This document shows positions 16,293-25,158 of a stretch of DNA of 64,000 nt, piece after piece. Position 1 is the first letter of the stretch. Every line of letters starts with the position of its first letter. The stretch covers positions 124,001 to 188,000 of the forward strand of contig NZ_MRWE01000003.1 in assembly GCF_002093665.1 (NCBI RefSeq). The letters are read 5' to 3'. Under the pieces are notes generated by a model. It made no database searches. It was not told the DNA's origin and saw only the letters and a program-made list of their open reading frames with translations. A program made the translations under genes and the position numbers. This DNA comes from Rouxiella badensis. Its GTDB lineage: Bacteria > Pseudomonadota > Gammaproteobacteria > Enterobacterales > Enterobacteriaceae.

Positions 16293-16634
16293 GTGGCCTA
16301 TGCCTCAGTTTATCTTAGTCATACCTCACTGCATACTTTCCAGACAGAGATCTTTGAGGGTAGCGCGGAACCCTACGCTAGTTTATCCATTTATCTCAGC
16401 GCAAAGGACGCAGGATCAAGAATGAAAAGTGGGATGCCTGTGGCAAAAAATGGGATGGGTCTTTTAAAAATAGTTAGCGGAGGTATTATTAATAGCGATG
16501 AATTGCTTCCTTTTTTAAACGAAATTAAAACGAAAACTAATGACAAATTAAGATTCAAAGGACTGTTTAAAAAAGCCCCTAAGCCGTTTAGCTTCCGTTT
16601 ATGTTACCCAGAATTTAGTATAAGAATGGTTTAA
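16293..16634 (+). CDS. Uncertain small gene or decayed gene in an AT-rich patch
   Basis: An open frame of 113 codons starts at GTG 16293; a shorter 70-residue version starts at ATG 16422 after AGGATCAAG. The C-terminal half (GLLKIVSGGIINSDELLPFLNEIKTKTNDKLRFKG) has a natural protein composition, ends 49 bp before the next gene and is A/T-rich, unlike flanking genes. I do not recognise a family. In another frame, ATG 16300 gives MPQFILVIPHCI, faintly like a tautomerase start, so a frameshifted remnant is possible. The remainder of the gap from 16210 to 16682 holds only an imperfect inverted repeat (AGCAGGT at 16637, ACCTGCT at 16664). Confidence 0.35.
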   Translation: MAYASVYLSHTSLHTFQTEIFEGSAEPYASLSIYLSAKDAGSRMKSGMPVAKNGMGLLKIVSGGIINSDELLPFLNEIKTKTNDKLRFKGLFKKAPKPFSFRLCYPEFSIRMV

Positions 16635-16682
16635 GAAGCAGGTGGTACTGTGCAGCCACTGTAACCTGCTGAGATTCTATTT

Positions 16683-17798
16683 ATGCCAAGCATTCTAATT
16701 ACAGGCGCCTCCGGCTTCGTGGGTGGTGCCGTTGTCGAACATTTTTTACGTCAGTATCCAAAAAACGAAATCAACCTTCTGTTATTAGTCCGCGCTGAAA
16801 CAACGGCTGCCGGTTTATTGAGAATAAGAACCAATTTAGAAAAATTTGGTTTAAATTCGCAGCAGCTTGCTTCTATTAATGAAGAAAATATTTTAATCGG
16901 TGACCTGTCCGAGCCTGAAGCATTTACTCAGGACCCACGTATCGATAATGTCACGCACGTTATTAACTGTGCTGCAATTGCCTCCTTCGGAAATAACCCG
17001 GCGCTGTGGCGCGTTAACGTCGACGGCTCTTTAGCTTTTGCTCAGCGGATGGCAAAAGTAAAAAGCCTACAGCGCTTTGTTCACGTTGGCACCGCCATGG
17101 CGTCAATGCCGGACAAAGACAGCGTTTTCTATGAAGATATGCCCGATAATGCGCACAATGAGGACCTGGTGCAGTACACCGCCTCCAAACGCGCTATCGA
17201 AAATCTGATCCGCGAACACTGCCCGGACCTGCCTTTTGTGGTGGCACGTCCCTCCATTATCGTCGGTCATACTCAGTACGGATGCCGTCCATCGAGCAGC
17301 ATTTTCTGGGTATTCCTGATGGCGCTCAAGCTGAAGAAATTTACCTGTCAGCTTGACGATAAAATTGACGTTATTCCAGTAGACTATTGTGCCATGGTGC
17401 TGGCGAATCTTTGCCTGAGCGAAGAAGTTAAACATAACTTCTACCATATTTCTTCGGGTGAAGAGATGTGTACGCCTTTTTCTGCTATCGATGAATCTGT
17501 CGCCAAAGCAAATAACACCTCAGCAATTGTTAACGATTATCAGCAAATTAGTTATCAAGAGTTCACAGGAATTCGGAAACAATTTAAAGATATTCTTGGC
17601 CCCTGCAATGACAAGATTATTCTGCGCGCAATTAAATTATACGGCGGCTTTGCAGAATTAAACGTTAAGTTCGATAATCAGCGTTTATTGGACATGGGCA
17701 TTCCGCGCCCTATGGCATTTACGCGTTATATCGATAAATGCGTCAGCACCACGCAGGGTCTTTCAATTCCTGAATTGATGATGGTCGACTTTAAGTAA
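16683..17798 (+). CDS. NAD(P)-dependent SDR, thioester/fatty-acyl reductase-like
   Basis: Extended short-chain dehydrogenase of 371 residues. The Rossmann motif GASGFVG is at residues 8-14, and the catalytic YTASK puts Tyr165 and Lys169 in place. The layout (long region after LLLLVRAE, LIGDLSEPEAF, THVINCAAIASFG, ARPSIIVGH) matches the NAD_binding_4 'male sterility' family, which reduces acyl thioesters to aldehydes or alcohols. The carrier or CoA partner is not nearby: no NRPS, PKS or acyl-carrier gene adjoins it. Both ends of the gene are unusually AT-rich compared with neighbours, a sign of acquisition. Start chosen at ATG 16683; the ribosome site is weak. Confidence 0.72.
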   Translation: MPSILITGASGFVGGAVVEHFLRQYPKNEINLLLLVRAETTAAGLLRIRTNLEKFGLNSQQLASINEENILIGDLSEPEAFTQDPRIDNVTHVINCAAIASFGNNPALWRVNVDGSLAFAQRMAKVKSLQRFVHVGTAMASMPDKDSVFYEDMPDNAHNEDLVQYTASKRAIENLIREHCPDLPFVVARPSIIVGHTQYGCRPSSSIFWVFLMALKLKKFTCQLDDKIDVIPVDYCAMVLANLCLSEEVKHNFYHISSGEEMCTPFSAIDESVAKANNTSAIVNDYQQISYQEFTGIRKQFKDILGPCNDKIILRAIKLYGGFAELNVKFDNQRLLDMGIPRPMAFTRYIDKCVSTTQGLSIPELMMVDFK

Positions 17799-17820
17799 TA
17801 ATATTCGTCCTGATACGACT

Positions 17821-17851
17821 GCCCCCTCGCTTAATAAAAGGGGGCATTTTT
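17821..17851 (+). terminator. Rho-independent terminator after the SDR gene
   Basis: GCCCCCT at 17821-17827 pairs with AGGGGGC at 17839-17845, followed by ATTTTTG. It lies 22 bp after the SDR stop. Confidence 0.85.
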
Positions 17852-17854
17852 GCG

Positions 17855-18478
17855 CTATACGCTGCCGTTACGACCAAATAATTGATAACCTTCGCGTTGA
17901 TTCAAGCGCTCATAGTACGAAAAAACGGCAGAAAGCGTAGGGCGAGTGATTGGCGTCATCACCCAGCGATTTACCGACATGCCAATCACTATGTCGGCCA
18001 GCGTAAAGCGGTCACCCAATATATAGTCTCCCGCCTGCTGTAATTGACCGTCAACAATCTCCATTAATCTATTCCATTCTGCGATGCTGATTGCGAGCAA
18101 TGCCGGGTCCTGATGCTGCGGGCTTTGACGCGCAAGAGACATAAAGGCATAGCGCCAGGCATTATTCAGATCGCCGAGCTGCCAGTCCATCCACTGCTCT
18201 ACCTTCGCTCTTTCACGCGGCGTTGGCGGTAAGAGATCGTCTCGCCCCTCTTTAGCCACCAAATAGCGGCAGATAGTGTTGGATTCCCACAGGACATATT
18301 CATCATCAATAATGACCGGCACCAAAGAATTCGGGTTCAACGCCTTAAACTCTGCCGTTTGCGTCGATTTGAAATCGCCGCCGTACTCTTCATGGCGGTA
18401 ATCCAACCCCAGCTCATGGCAGGTCCAGAGCACTTTACGCACATTAATTGACGTCGATTTGCCTAATATTTTCAACAT
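17855..18478 (-). CDS. Glutathione S-transferase (GstB-like)
   Basis: Cytoplasmic GST of 207 residues. The N-terminal thioredoxin-like half runs MLKILGKSTSINVRKVLWTCHELGLDYRHEEYGG with a serine at the active-site position; cis-Pro is in NSLVPVIIDDEYVLWESNTICRYL. Order and length are like E. coli GstB (208 residues, STNVKKVLLTLEELELPY), which acts on haloacetates and other electrophiles. The C-terminal helical domain includes DRFTLADIVIGMSVNRW. GGAG precedes the ATG. The gene lies 32 bp downstream of the GNAT gene on the same strand, so they may be co-transcribed. Confidence 0.85.
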   Translation of the reverse strand: MLKILGKSTSINVRKVLWTCHELGLDYRHEEYGGDFKSTQTAEFKALNPNSLVPVIIDDEYVLWESNTICRYLVAKEGRDDLLPPTPRERAKVEQWMDWQLGDLNNAWRYAFMSLARQSPQHQDPALLAISIAEWNRLMEIVDGQLQQAGDYILGDRFTLADIVIGMSVNRWVMTPITRPTLSAVFSYYERLNQREGYQLFGRNGSV

Positions 18479-18510
18479 AGTCTGTCTTCTCCACCAGCAT
18501 ACTGCGCTGC

Positions 18511-19044
18511 CTATTTTTCGGTGCCGGGACGGCTATACAAGCGAACGGGACTGTCTTGATAAGTCGTATCAATCTGATGAATAAATCCATGCTTCTCGGC
18601 CAGCCGGATTGACGGCGTATTTTCCGGAGCAATGATGCAGCAAACGGGACGCTCGAGGTGCGCGGCGGCCCAATCGAGTACGGCTTTTGCCGCCTCGCTG
18701 GCGTAGCCTTTGCCGTGAAATTCTGGGCTTAATACCCAACCCATCTCCGCCTTATTCTCCAGAGAAGGCTGCATATTTCGCTGAAAGTCGGCAAGCCCGA
18801 TCTCGCCGATGAAGCGGCCAGACTCTTTTTCTTTCACCACCCAATAGCCAAAACCCAGCAGTTGCCAATGGCCGACATAGCGTAAAAGCCGGGTCCAGCT
18901 CGCCTCGCGCGTGGAGGGCGTGCCACCGATAAAGCGGACCATTTCAGGATCGGCCCACAGCGCCGCGATGACGTTGAAATCATCAACGGTGTGGCCGCGC
19001 AGAATCAATCTTGGCGTTTCTATTTGTGGTGCAGCGTTGAGCAT
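18511..19044 (-). CDS. GNAT-family N-acetyltransferase (RimJ/RimL type)
   Basis: Acetyltransferase of 177 residues. TPRLILRGHTVDDF at the N-terminus and the acetyl-CoA binding region (GRFIGEIGLADFQ, AEMGWVLSPEFHGKGYASEAAKAVLDWA) match the Acetyltransf_3 group that includes RimJ, RimL and SpeG relatives. The C-terminal NTPSIRLAEKHGFIHQIDTTY is typical too. These enzymes acetylate protein N-termini, polyamines or small molecules; the target is unknown. GAGGG lies before the ATG. It precedes the GstB-like gene. Confidence 0.88.
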   Translation of the reverse strand: MLNAAPQIETPRLILRGHTVDDFNVIAALWADPEMVRFIGGTPSTREASWTRLLRYVGHWQLLGFGYWVVKEKESGRFIGEIGLADFQRNMQPSLENKAEMGWVLSPEFHGKGYASEAAKAVLDWAAAHLERPVCCIIAPENTPSIRLAEKHGFIHQIDTTYQDSPVRLYSRPGTEK

Positions 19045-19146
19045 AGTAGTGATAACCCTCAGTAATCCGACAGGAATAACCTAGCACCGAATGTCGGCTA
19101 ATGGGATGGTGGGAAAGTTATTTTGAGAAATAGCGCGAGGAATACG

Positions 19147-20025
19147 TTAGCGCAAAAGGTTCTGGCGAACGGCAGAAGGCGCGACGCCGCGCAGCGACTT
19201 AAAGCGGTTGCTGAAATGGCTGGTTGAACTGAACCCACAGTCCAACGCGATAGTAGTGATATCCAGACGGGTATTACGCAATAAATTCTCGGCGCGGATA
19301 ATACGCGCGTTCATGACGTACTGGTGTGGCGCAACGCCCATCGACTGCTTAAACATCCGCGCAAAATGATACTCACTTAGCCCAGCAATCTCGGCCAACT
19401 GCTGCAACTGTAGCGGCGTCGACAGATGGCCGTGAATATATTCCTTCACGCGGTTCAGCACCGTCGGCGACAGACCGCCACGCACGGTCGGCAGCGCCCA
19501 CTGCAAATGGGTATAGTGGCGCACCAGATGCGTCACCAGTAGATTGGTGGCCGTACTAAGCATCAGCTGATTGCTGCTTTCCTGCCACTGGCAACTGAGC
19601 AGAAAGTGACGATAAAGCTGAGTAATATGCTGATCTTCTTCGAACGTGAGTTCATCGACCAGAATACTCGCCGGGCTACGGTCCCAGGTCTGTTCTATGA
19701 CCTGGCGCAGATGTTCGTCGGTGCAATACATATGTACAAACGACAAGTCGCCCCGCACGTCCCAGCTCGAGACGTTGTGTTTCGGCATCAGACAGAAGCG
19801 ATCCGGCCCGCCACCGTTTTGCCAGCCTGAACGCGTTTTGTGGTAGCACTCGTAGCCGTCGGCGATATACAGGCTGAGCGTATGGTGATCCGGGTCTTCC
19901 TGCGTCACGCAGTCGTTTTTATTCGACCACGCGGCCAGCTGCATACCCGACCCCAGATGCACGGTATCGTGCAACACGGCATGGTGCTTCTGGAGCGTTT
20001 CGAAGGCCTGATAACGATTTGGCAT
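19147..20025 (-). CDS. AraC-family transcription regulator
   Basis: Regulator of 292 residues. The N-terminal part (about 1-180) is a cupin-like sensor; the C-terminal part carries two helix-turn-helix units: VKEYIHGHLSTPLQLQQLAEIAGLSEYHFARMFKQSMGVAPHQYVMNARI and LDITTIALDCGFSSTSHFSNRFKSLRGVAPSAVR. GGGAAG precedes the ATG. The EamA transporter gene is divergent with 189 bp between them, so this regulator probably controls that exporter. The effector is unknown. Confidence 0.88.
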   Translation of the reverse strand: MPNRYQAFETLQKHHAVLHDTVHLGSGMQLAAWSNKNDCVTQEDPDHHTLSLYIADGYECYHKTRSGWQNGGGPDRFCLMPKHNVSSWDVRGDLSFVHMYCTDEHLRQVIEQTWDRSPASILVDELTFEEDQHITQLYRHFLLSCQWQESSNQLMLSTATNLLVTHLVRHYTHLQWALPTVRGGLSPTVLNRVKEYIHGHLSTPLQLQQLAEIAGLSEYHFARMFKQSMGVAPHQYVMNARIIRAENLLRNTRLDITTIALDCGFSSTSHFSNRFKSLRGVAPSAVRQNLLR

Positions 20026-20214
20026 GGCGCGGCTTCCCGGTGAATGAATAGCGCTATTGTAGTGTTTTCCCCGCGTTGAGGGCGAGTATTGACTGCACTA
20101 TCACTTTAAAAAAACCGCAAGAATATACAACTGACCGCAAGCCCATGAATGCCCAAATCTTATTGAGGGTCGATAATCCACGCAGAATTCTCTTTTTTAG
20201 CGCTGGATACCATT

Positions 20215-21123
20215 ATGAACGCATTGCTGTATATCTCCGTGATCCTGATTTGGGGCACTACCTGGTTTGCCATCTACCTGCAACAGGGTGTAGTGGCCGT
20301 AACAGTCTCCATTTTCTACCGCTTTTTGCTCGCCTCGCTGCTGATGATGGTAGTGCTATTGATTGCTCGCCGTTTGCGCAAGCTGGCGTTGAAAGACCAC
20401 ATTTATTGCGTGGCACAAGGCTGCTGCGTTTTTGCCTTCAACTTCTATTGTTTCTACCACGCGGCGGCCTATATCAGCAGCGGGCTGGAATCGGTGATTT
20501 TCTCGATGTCAGTGCTGTTTAACGCCTTCAACGGCATGCTTTTCTTCCGTCAGAAAATGTCACCGGCGTTGATTCCGGCATCGATTCTGGGTCTGGTAGG
20601 CATTGTTACCCTGTTTTGGCACGACCTTAGCGCGAATCACGTTGCGCCTGAGTTGTTGAAAGGCATAGGTCTTAGCATGCTGGGCACCTACGGTTTCTCG
20701 TTGGGCAATATGATCAGTACGCGCCACAAAAAGCACGGACTGGACGTGGTTAGCACCAATACCTACGCGATGGGATACGGTGCTGCTGTGATGGCGTTGC
20801 TGAGCCTGGCACAGGGAGCGTCCTTTGCCATCGAATGGACATCCGCCTACGTCGGCTCGCTGGTCTATCTGGCGGTATTTGGCTCGGTGCTCGGATTCGG
20901 GATGTATTTCAGCCTGGTAGGACGTATCGGCGCAAGCCAGGCCGCCTACAGTACGCTACTGTTTCCACTCGTCGCGCTGACGGTATCGACCTTCTATGAA
21001 GGTTATCAATGGCATACCAACGCGGTGATTGGGTTGGGGCTTATCCTGCTCGGTAATCTGGTGATGTTCTATCGTCCGCGCTGGCTGTCGGAATGGAAAA
21101 AAACGAAACCCGCGCTGAGCTAA
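20215..21123 (+). CDS. EamA/DMT-family transporter
   Basis: Inner-membrane protein of 302 residues with ten hydrophobic segments arranged as two EamA repeats (about residues 5-135 and 150-290). The start MNALLYISVILIWGTTWFAIYLQ is the usual EamA opening. Drug/metabolite transporters of this type export amino acids, purines or other metabolites. The AraC regulator gene diverges from it, and a LysR gene converges on its 3' end without overlap. A longer overlapping frame beginning at 20076 is in another frame and not a gene. Confidence 0.87.
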   Translation: MNALLYISVILIWGTTWFAIYLQQGVVAVTVSIFYRFLLASLLMMVVLLIARRLRKLALKDHIYCVAQGCCVFAFNFYCFYHAAAYISSGLESVIFSMSVLFNAFNGMLFFRQKMSPALIPASILGLVGIVTLFWHDLSANHVAPELLKGIGLSMLGTYGFSLGNMISTRHKKHGLDVVSTNTYAMGYGAAVMALLSLAQGASFAIEWTSAYVGSLVYLAVFGSVLGFGMYFSLVGRIGASQAAYSTLLFPLVALTVSTFYEGYQWHTNAVIGLGLILLGNLVMFYRPRWLSEWKKTKPALS

Positions 21124-22092
21124 TCAGGCATCGTCAAATGATTCACTCTGCCAGTCGAAAGACGAGAGCGTATCGCTGACGATCTCTTTCAATTTCATCA
21201 CCGCCGGGTCGCGCAGCGCATCACGCCGCCAGCCAAGATTAATTGAATAGGCCGGCATGGCGACCGGCGGCAGCAATAATCGCAAGGGATGAAACGCCGC
21301 CAGTTGACGGGCGGCGTGCAAAGGAATGGTCGCCAACGCCGGGCTGCCCAGCAGCAGATAAGGCAAGGCCGAGAAATGGGTTGTTGATGCCATCACCGTC
21401 CGCTTAAGCCCCTGCGGGATAAGTACCTCATCCACCATGCCTATAAACCCGCCCGATGAGACCAGCAGATGCCGACGGCTTAAGAAAGCCGCCAGCGTCA
21501 GGTGATGTTGATGCTCGACTTCATGCTCTGCCAGCGGCTGAGTCACATCAATCAGACAGGCATAGCGCCCTTCTCCCAATGTTTCACTGCCGATAGCCGC
21601 CGAGGTGAATCCTCCTGAGGCAATCGCGACATCGATTTCGCGATTCATCAGCATCTCTTCCACGATGCGGCTGTGAGTCTGACGGAAGACCACCCGCAGC
21701 CCCGGCATGTCGCGTTCAAGCCGGTCAATCAGACGCTTGCCCAACGCGAGCTCAAAGTCATCCGAGAGTCCGATGCTCAACGACCGACCCGCATAGCCGG
21801 CCCGCGCGCCAGAAACCAGCAGCAAACTCTGCCGACATTTATCCAGCGCCTCGCTGACCAGCGGTTTCAGCTCATTGGCGCGCAGCGTCGGCGCAAGCCC
21901 GCGTCCGGTGCGCACAAACAGGTGATCGTCATACAGGCGGCGAAGACGGCCAAGCGCGGCGCTCACCGCCGACTGCGTCAGCCCAAGCCGCACGGCGGCG
22001 CGGCTCGCACTGCCCTCTTCATATAAGGCCTCGAGGACTTTAAGCAGGTTGAGATCGACCGTCTCGATATTAATTCTATCAATATCACTCAT
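21124..22092 (-). CDS. LysR-family regulator divergent from the nitrilase gene
   Basis: Regulator of 322 residues from ATG 22092 (MSDIDRINIETVDLNLLKVLEALYEEGSASRAAVRLGLTQSAVSAALGRLRRLYDDHLFVRTGRGLAPT). The N-terminal winged helix has the NodD/LinR-like 'DLNLLKVLEAL' opening. An alternative ATG at 22143 adds 17 residues and has GGGG close upstream, so the start is uncertain. The C-terminal effector domain covers about residues 100-310. Its gene overlaps the promoter region of the nitrilase gene, its likely target. Confidence 0.86.
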   Translation of the reverse strand: MSDIDRINIETVDLNLLKVLEALYEEGSASRAAVRLGLTQSAVSAALGRLRRLYDDHLFVRTGRGLAPTLRANELKPLVSEALDKCRQSLLLVSGARAGYAGRSLSIGLSDDFELALGKRLIDRLERDMPGLRVVFRQTHSRIVEEMLMNREIDVAIASGGFTSAAIGSETLGEGRYACLIDVTQPLAEHEVEHQHHLTLAAFLSRRHLLVSSGGFIGMVDEVLIPQGLKRTVMASTTHFSALPYLLLGSPALATIPLHAARQLAAFHPLRLLLPPVAMPAYSINLGWRRDALRDPAVMKLKEIVSDTLSSFDWQSESFDDA

Positions 22093-22166
22093 AAATGGAT
22101 GGGCATGGATTAATGTCAGGATTCGAGCAGAATAGAAATTCATCCCCGCTGAGTCGAGAGAAATTT

Positions 22167-23093
22167 ATGCCTGCTTCAATCGTTGCTGCCCTGCAAATAG
22201 GCTCTTCCCCACAGGGAAAAGCCGCTACGCTGGAAAATATTTTGTCCTGGGAGACGGAGATTACTGCCTCTGGTGCCCGCCTGGTCGTCATGCCGGAAGC
22301 GCTATTGGGGGGCTATCCGAAAGGCGAGATCTTTGGCACCCGTCTGGGCTATCGCCTGCCCGAAGGCCGTGAAGATTTTACCCGTTACTACAATAACGCC
22401 ATTGAGGTCCCCGGTGAGGAAACGCAGGCGCTGGCAGACCTCGCAACCCGCACCCAGGCTAGCATCGTAATCGGCGTGATTGAACGCAGCGGTTCAACGC
22501 TCTACTGTACTTCGCTGTTTATCGAACCGGCTCAGGGGGTGGTTGCCAGGCACCGCAAGCTGATGCCAACCGGCACCGAACGGTTGATCTGGGGACAGGG
22601 TGATGGTTCGACGCTGCCCGTGGTGAACGCCGCCGCAGGCCGTCTCGGCAGCGCAATTTGCTGGGAAAATCACATGCCTCTGCTGCGCGTGGCAATGTAT
22701 GGTAAGGGCGTTGAGGTCTGGTGCGCTCCGACGGTAGACGAGCGAGAAATCTGGCAATGCTCGATGCGCCACATCGCTCACGAAGGCCGAATGTTCGTGG
22801 TAAGCGCCTGCCAATATCAGCCCTCACCTGCACAGCAGGGAATCGAGGTGGCGCACTGGGAAACTAACCGGCCGGTGATTAACGGGGGTTCGGTGATTGT
22901 GGGTCCGTTGGGCGACGTGCTGGCCGGACCGCTGAAGGGAGAAACCGGCCTGTTGACCGCGGAAATCAATACCGACGACCTGGTGGGCGCCCGCTATGAT
23001 TTCGACCCGGTCGGGCACTATTCAAGGCCGGATATTTTTAGCCTTGAGGTCGATCAGCGCGCAAAAAAGAATCTGCGATTTATTGAGGACTAG
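22167..23093 (+). CDS. Nitrilase
   Basis: Carbon-nitrogen hydrolase of 308 residues from ATG 22167 (GAGAGAAA upstream); the longer frame from 22095 runs into the divergent regulator start. The catalytic triad is complete: Glu44 in [14 protein letters not shown], Lys131 in [15 protein letters not shown] and Cys165 in [14 protein letters not shown]. The CWEN context places it with true nitrilases, which turn nitriles into carboxylic acids and ammonia, rather than amidases. It probably forms multimers. Substrate unknown; aliphatic or arylaceto-nitriles are typical. Divergent LysR regulation is likely. Confidence 0.9.
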   Translation: MPASIVAALQIGSSPQGKAATLENILSWETEITASGARLVVMPEALLGGYPKGEIFGTRLGYRLPEGREDFTRYYNNAIEVPGEETQALADLATRTQASIVIGVIERSGSTLYCTSLFIEPAQGVVARHRKLMPTGTERLIWGQGDGSTLPVVNAAAGRLGSAICWENHMPLLRVAMYGKGVEVWCAPTVDEREIWQCSMRHIAHEGRMFVVSACQYQPSPAQQGIEVAHWETNRPVINGGSVIVGPLGDVLAGPLKGETGLLTAEINTDDLVGARYDFDPVGHYSRPDIFSLEVDQRAKKNLRFIED

Positions 23094-23180
23094 GCAGGAT
23101 TGCGTCAGGCGGCGAATCGGGGGTAAGTTAAGGCATCACTCATCGTTTTAACGAGTTATCCTTTTCGAGGCGAAAACAGT

Positions 23181-23672
23181 ATGACGCAGTCTCCTTCAGC
23201 GGTTCTTTTGCATATTGGCAGTGAAGAAACACAGGTCACGATCGACGGCAAGACGCATCGGTTAACGCTGGGCTCACAGCTCACCTCGTTAGGCTATTTC
23301 AGACACCAGCCCCCGACGCCCGCCGAGATGGAAAACGCCATCATGGTCGTTGAAGACGAGGTGACAGGCCTGCGCCACGACATCACGCCGGGGGCGAGTC
23401 TTCATAGCCAAGATAACGATATTCGCGCGATCGCTCGCCTCGCTGGCGTCGCAGAAAACGAGCAGATGTCGCTCTCACTGGACGCCGTCGAGCGGACCTT
23501 CGACCGCCTCGCGCTGGTGATCAATGGCCGCCCCGCGCACTTTGAAGGCATTCCTGAAGGTAACGATTTCGCCGCAACGCTGCTTATATTGAGAGAGTTT
23601 ATGCATCATCTGCAGTTCGATGAAATCGTCGTCAAAGGGGCACGATTCGAGATGCTCAATAGCCAGCCATAG
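23181..23672 (+). CDS. Uncharacterised 163-residue protein, possible Ppx/GppA-like fragment
   Basis: I do not recognise this family with certainty. The frame is intact, with ATG 23181 following CGAGGCGAAAACAGT. There is no signal peptide or membrane segment. The C-terminal third (NGRPAHFEGIPEGNDFAATLLILREFMHHLQFDEIVVKGARFEML) looks like the closing helix-strand unit of Ppx/GppA exopolyphosphatases (GLPxxRAxxxxGGxxIL...LxLxxxxVSxxALREG), but the nucleotide-binding loops are absent. It follows the nitrilase by 87 bp on the same strand. It may be a reduced, non-catalytic member of that fold. Confidence 0.6.
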   Translation: MTQSPSAVLLHIGSEETQVTIDGKTHRLTLGSQLTSLGYFRHQPPTPAEMENAIMVVEDEVTGLRHDITPGASLHSQDNDIRAIARLAGVAENEQMSLSLDAVERTFDRLALVINGRPAHFEGIPEGNDFAATLLILREFMHHLQFDEIVVKGARFEMLNSQP

Positions 23673-23682
23673 TCCGGCTCTC

Positions 23683-24429
23683 TCAGCTTAAATAGCGCAA
23701 GATAAGCATGCTGCCCGAGGCGAGCAGGATAAGGTTGATAAGCTTGAGAAACTGCTCACGCGACATTCTGAGCGTGAGATGGCGGCCGAGTGTTATCCCC
23801 AGCAGCATACCCGGCAGGAGAATCAGCGCCAACAGCCACAGGTTGGCATCAAGATAAACTCCCGCCAGCGCAAAAATAACGACCCGCGTTAACGTGCTCA
23901 AGCCAATAAGCGTGGTTTGTGTGATACGAAATGCGTCTTTTTTCTCAATACGGCCGCCGAGATAAATGGCGTAAATAAATCCGCCGCTGCCAAAAAGTGC
24001 ACTAAATACGCCGCCGACCAACCCAAAAGGCACCGCCGCCTTCGGTGAAAAGGTGCGCTGCGGCTTGAGTCCGCTAAGCGAATACAGGGCGTAGAACACC
24101 ACAAATAGGCCCAACGCCAGCAGAAGGATATCGGGCCGCGCCCTGAGCAAAATCGCCGCCCCAATCAGACTGCCCATGACCATCAGCGGAATCAGCCGTT
24201 TTAACTCGGGCCACTGCGCATTGCGTCCGTCACGGCTGACATTGACCACTGCGGCACAAAGGTCGAGCAGCGCCAGCAAGGGAACAATGTCCGCCAGCGG
24301 GATATAGAGCGCCATCACCGGGCTAGCGACCAAGGCTGACCCGAAACCCGCAATCCCAAAAATAACGTAGGCCACCAGCAGCGTGACACCCAGTACCAGA
24401 TAATGCGTTAACGTGAGTGTTTCGAGCAT
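23683..24429 (-). CDS. TSUP-family (TauE/SafE) membrane permease
   Basis: Inner-membrane protein of 248 residues with seven to eight hydrophobic segments. The repeats GIAGFGSALVASPVMALYIPLADIVPLLALLDL and VGGVFSALFGSGGFIYAIYLGGR hold the G-x-G-x-G/S motifs of the TauE/SafE family, which moves sulfite, sulfoacetate or other anions. AAAGG lies before the ATG. It converges on the preceding small gene, 10 bp apart. Substrate cannot be read from context. Confidence 0.87.
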   Translation of the reverse strand: MLETLTLTHYLVLGVTLLVAYVIFGIAGFGSALVASPVMALYIPLADIVPLLALLDLCAAVVNVSRDGRNAQWPELKRLIPLMVMGSLIGAAILLRARPDILLLALGLFVVFYALYSLSGLKPQRTFSPKAAVPFGLVGGVFSALFGSGGFIYAIYLGGRIEKKDAFRITQTTLIGLSTLTRVVIFALAGVYLDANLWLLALILLPGMLLGITLGRHLTLRMSREQFLKLINLILLASGSMLILRYLS

Positions 24430-24619
24430 TTTTTGCGCCTTTCCTTAGCGGATGTTGATGCAATCGCGTTCAAAAAACATACAAAAATGAGATCTGGAAC
24501 ACAGTTCTAACTAAAAGGCCGTCAGGTTCCCCCGTTGGATGGATAAAACGTCATCTTTGATTACATTCAATATACACATTTGTGCAAATGTGTTTAATCA
24601 TATTTAAAAGGGTGAATAA

Positions 24620-24898
24620 ATGAAAAAAATTCTCGTCACTGCTGCTGTCGCTCTTTCGCTGTTTTCTTTAACCGCGTCTGCTGCTGAGCTGATCTCTAAA
24701 GATGAAGCTCATCACTTTAAATATCACTATGTGGGCAAAATTAGCGTAGGTGCAACTTCTGGGGAAGTCTCATCCCCCTCTGATTTGCATAAAAAACTTT
24801 CTGACGAAGCCGATAAAAAAGGCGGTAAATACTACGTCATCATCGCGGCCAGAGAGCATGGACCTAACTTCGAAGCGAATGCGGAAGTCTTCAAATAA
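24620..24898 (+). CDS. BhsA/McbA/YdgH-type small periplasmic protein (DUF1471)
   Basis: Secreted protein of 92 residues. A clean signal peptide occupies residues 1-21 (MKKILVTAAVALSLFSLTASA, cut after ASA). The mature 71 residues match the DUF1471 pattern: KDEAHHFKYHYVGKISVG, then the serine-rich SGEVSSPSDLHKKLSDEADKKGGKYYVIIAAREHGPNFEANAEVFK. Relatives in E. coli (BhsA, McbA, YhcN, YdgH) respond to stress, acid or biofilm signals. It is monocistronic with a terminator after it. Confidence 0.9.
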   Translation: MKKILVTAAVALSLFSLTASAAELISKDEAHHFKYHYVGKISVGATSGEVSSPSDLHKKLSDEADKKGGKYYVIIAAREHGPNFEANAEVFK

Positions 24899-24923
24899 TA
24901 ATATTTTGACACCCGCAGTCGAG

Positions 24924-24959
24924 ACCACCTGGCCCCTTTCGGCAGGTGGTTTTTTTTTA
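24924..24959 (+). terminator. Rho-independent terminator of the DUF1471 gene
   Basis: ACCACCTG at 24924-24931 pairs with CAGGTGGT at 24943-24950, followed by a run of eight Ts. Confidence 0.93.
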
Positions 24960-25158
24960 TCCTATGAATTCGCCTTTTTTGTCTACTCTTTGTAAGGGCT
25001 TTGCTCTTATTTTGTTGATGATTCAATTGTGTTAAGGGAAGTGAGTTAAAAAAGATTCCGGATTGGCAGGCGCCATTTTTTCAGCCAGAGGGGAATATCG
25101 GGGGTTGTGTATCCGAGGGTTACACAGAACATTGGCCTAAATTTGAAGTGATTCAATA

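Noticed and set aside
16635-16680. Cobalamin-riboswitch-like bases (GCAGCCACTGT) before the SDR gene
   Set aside because: Only one short block resembles it; the other conserved elements are absent and the gap is too short.
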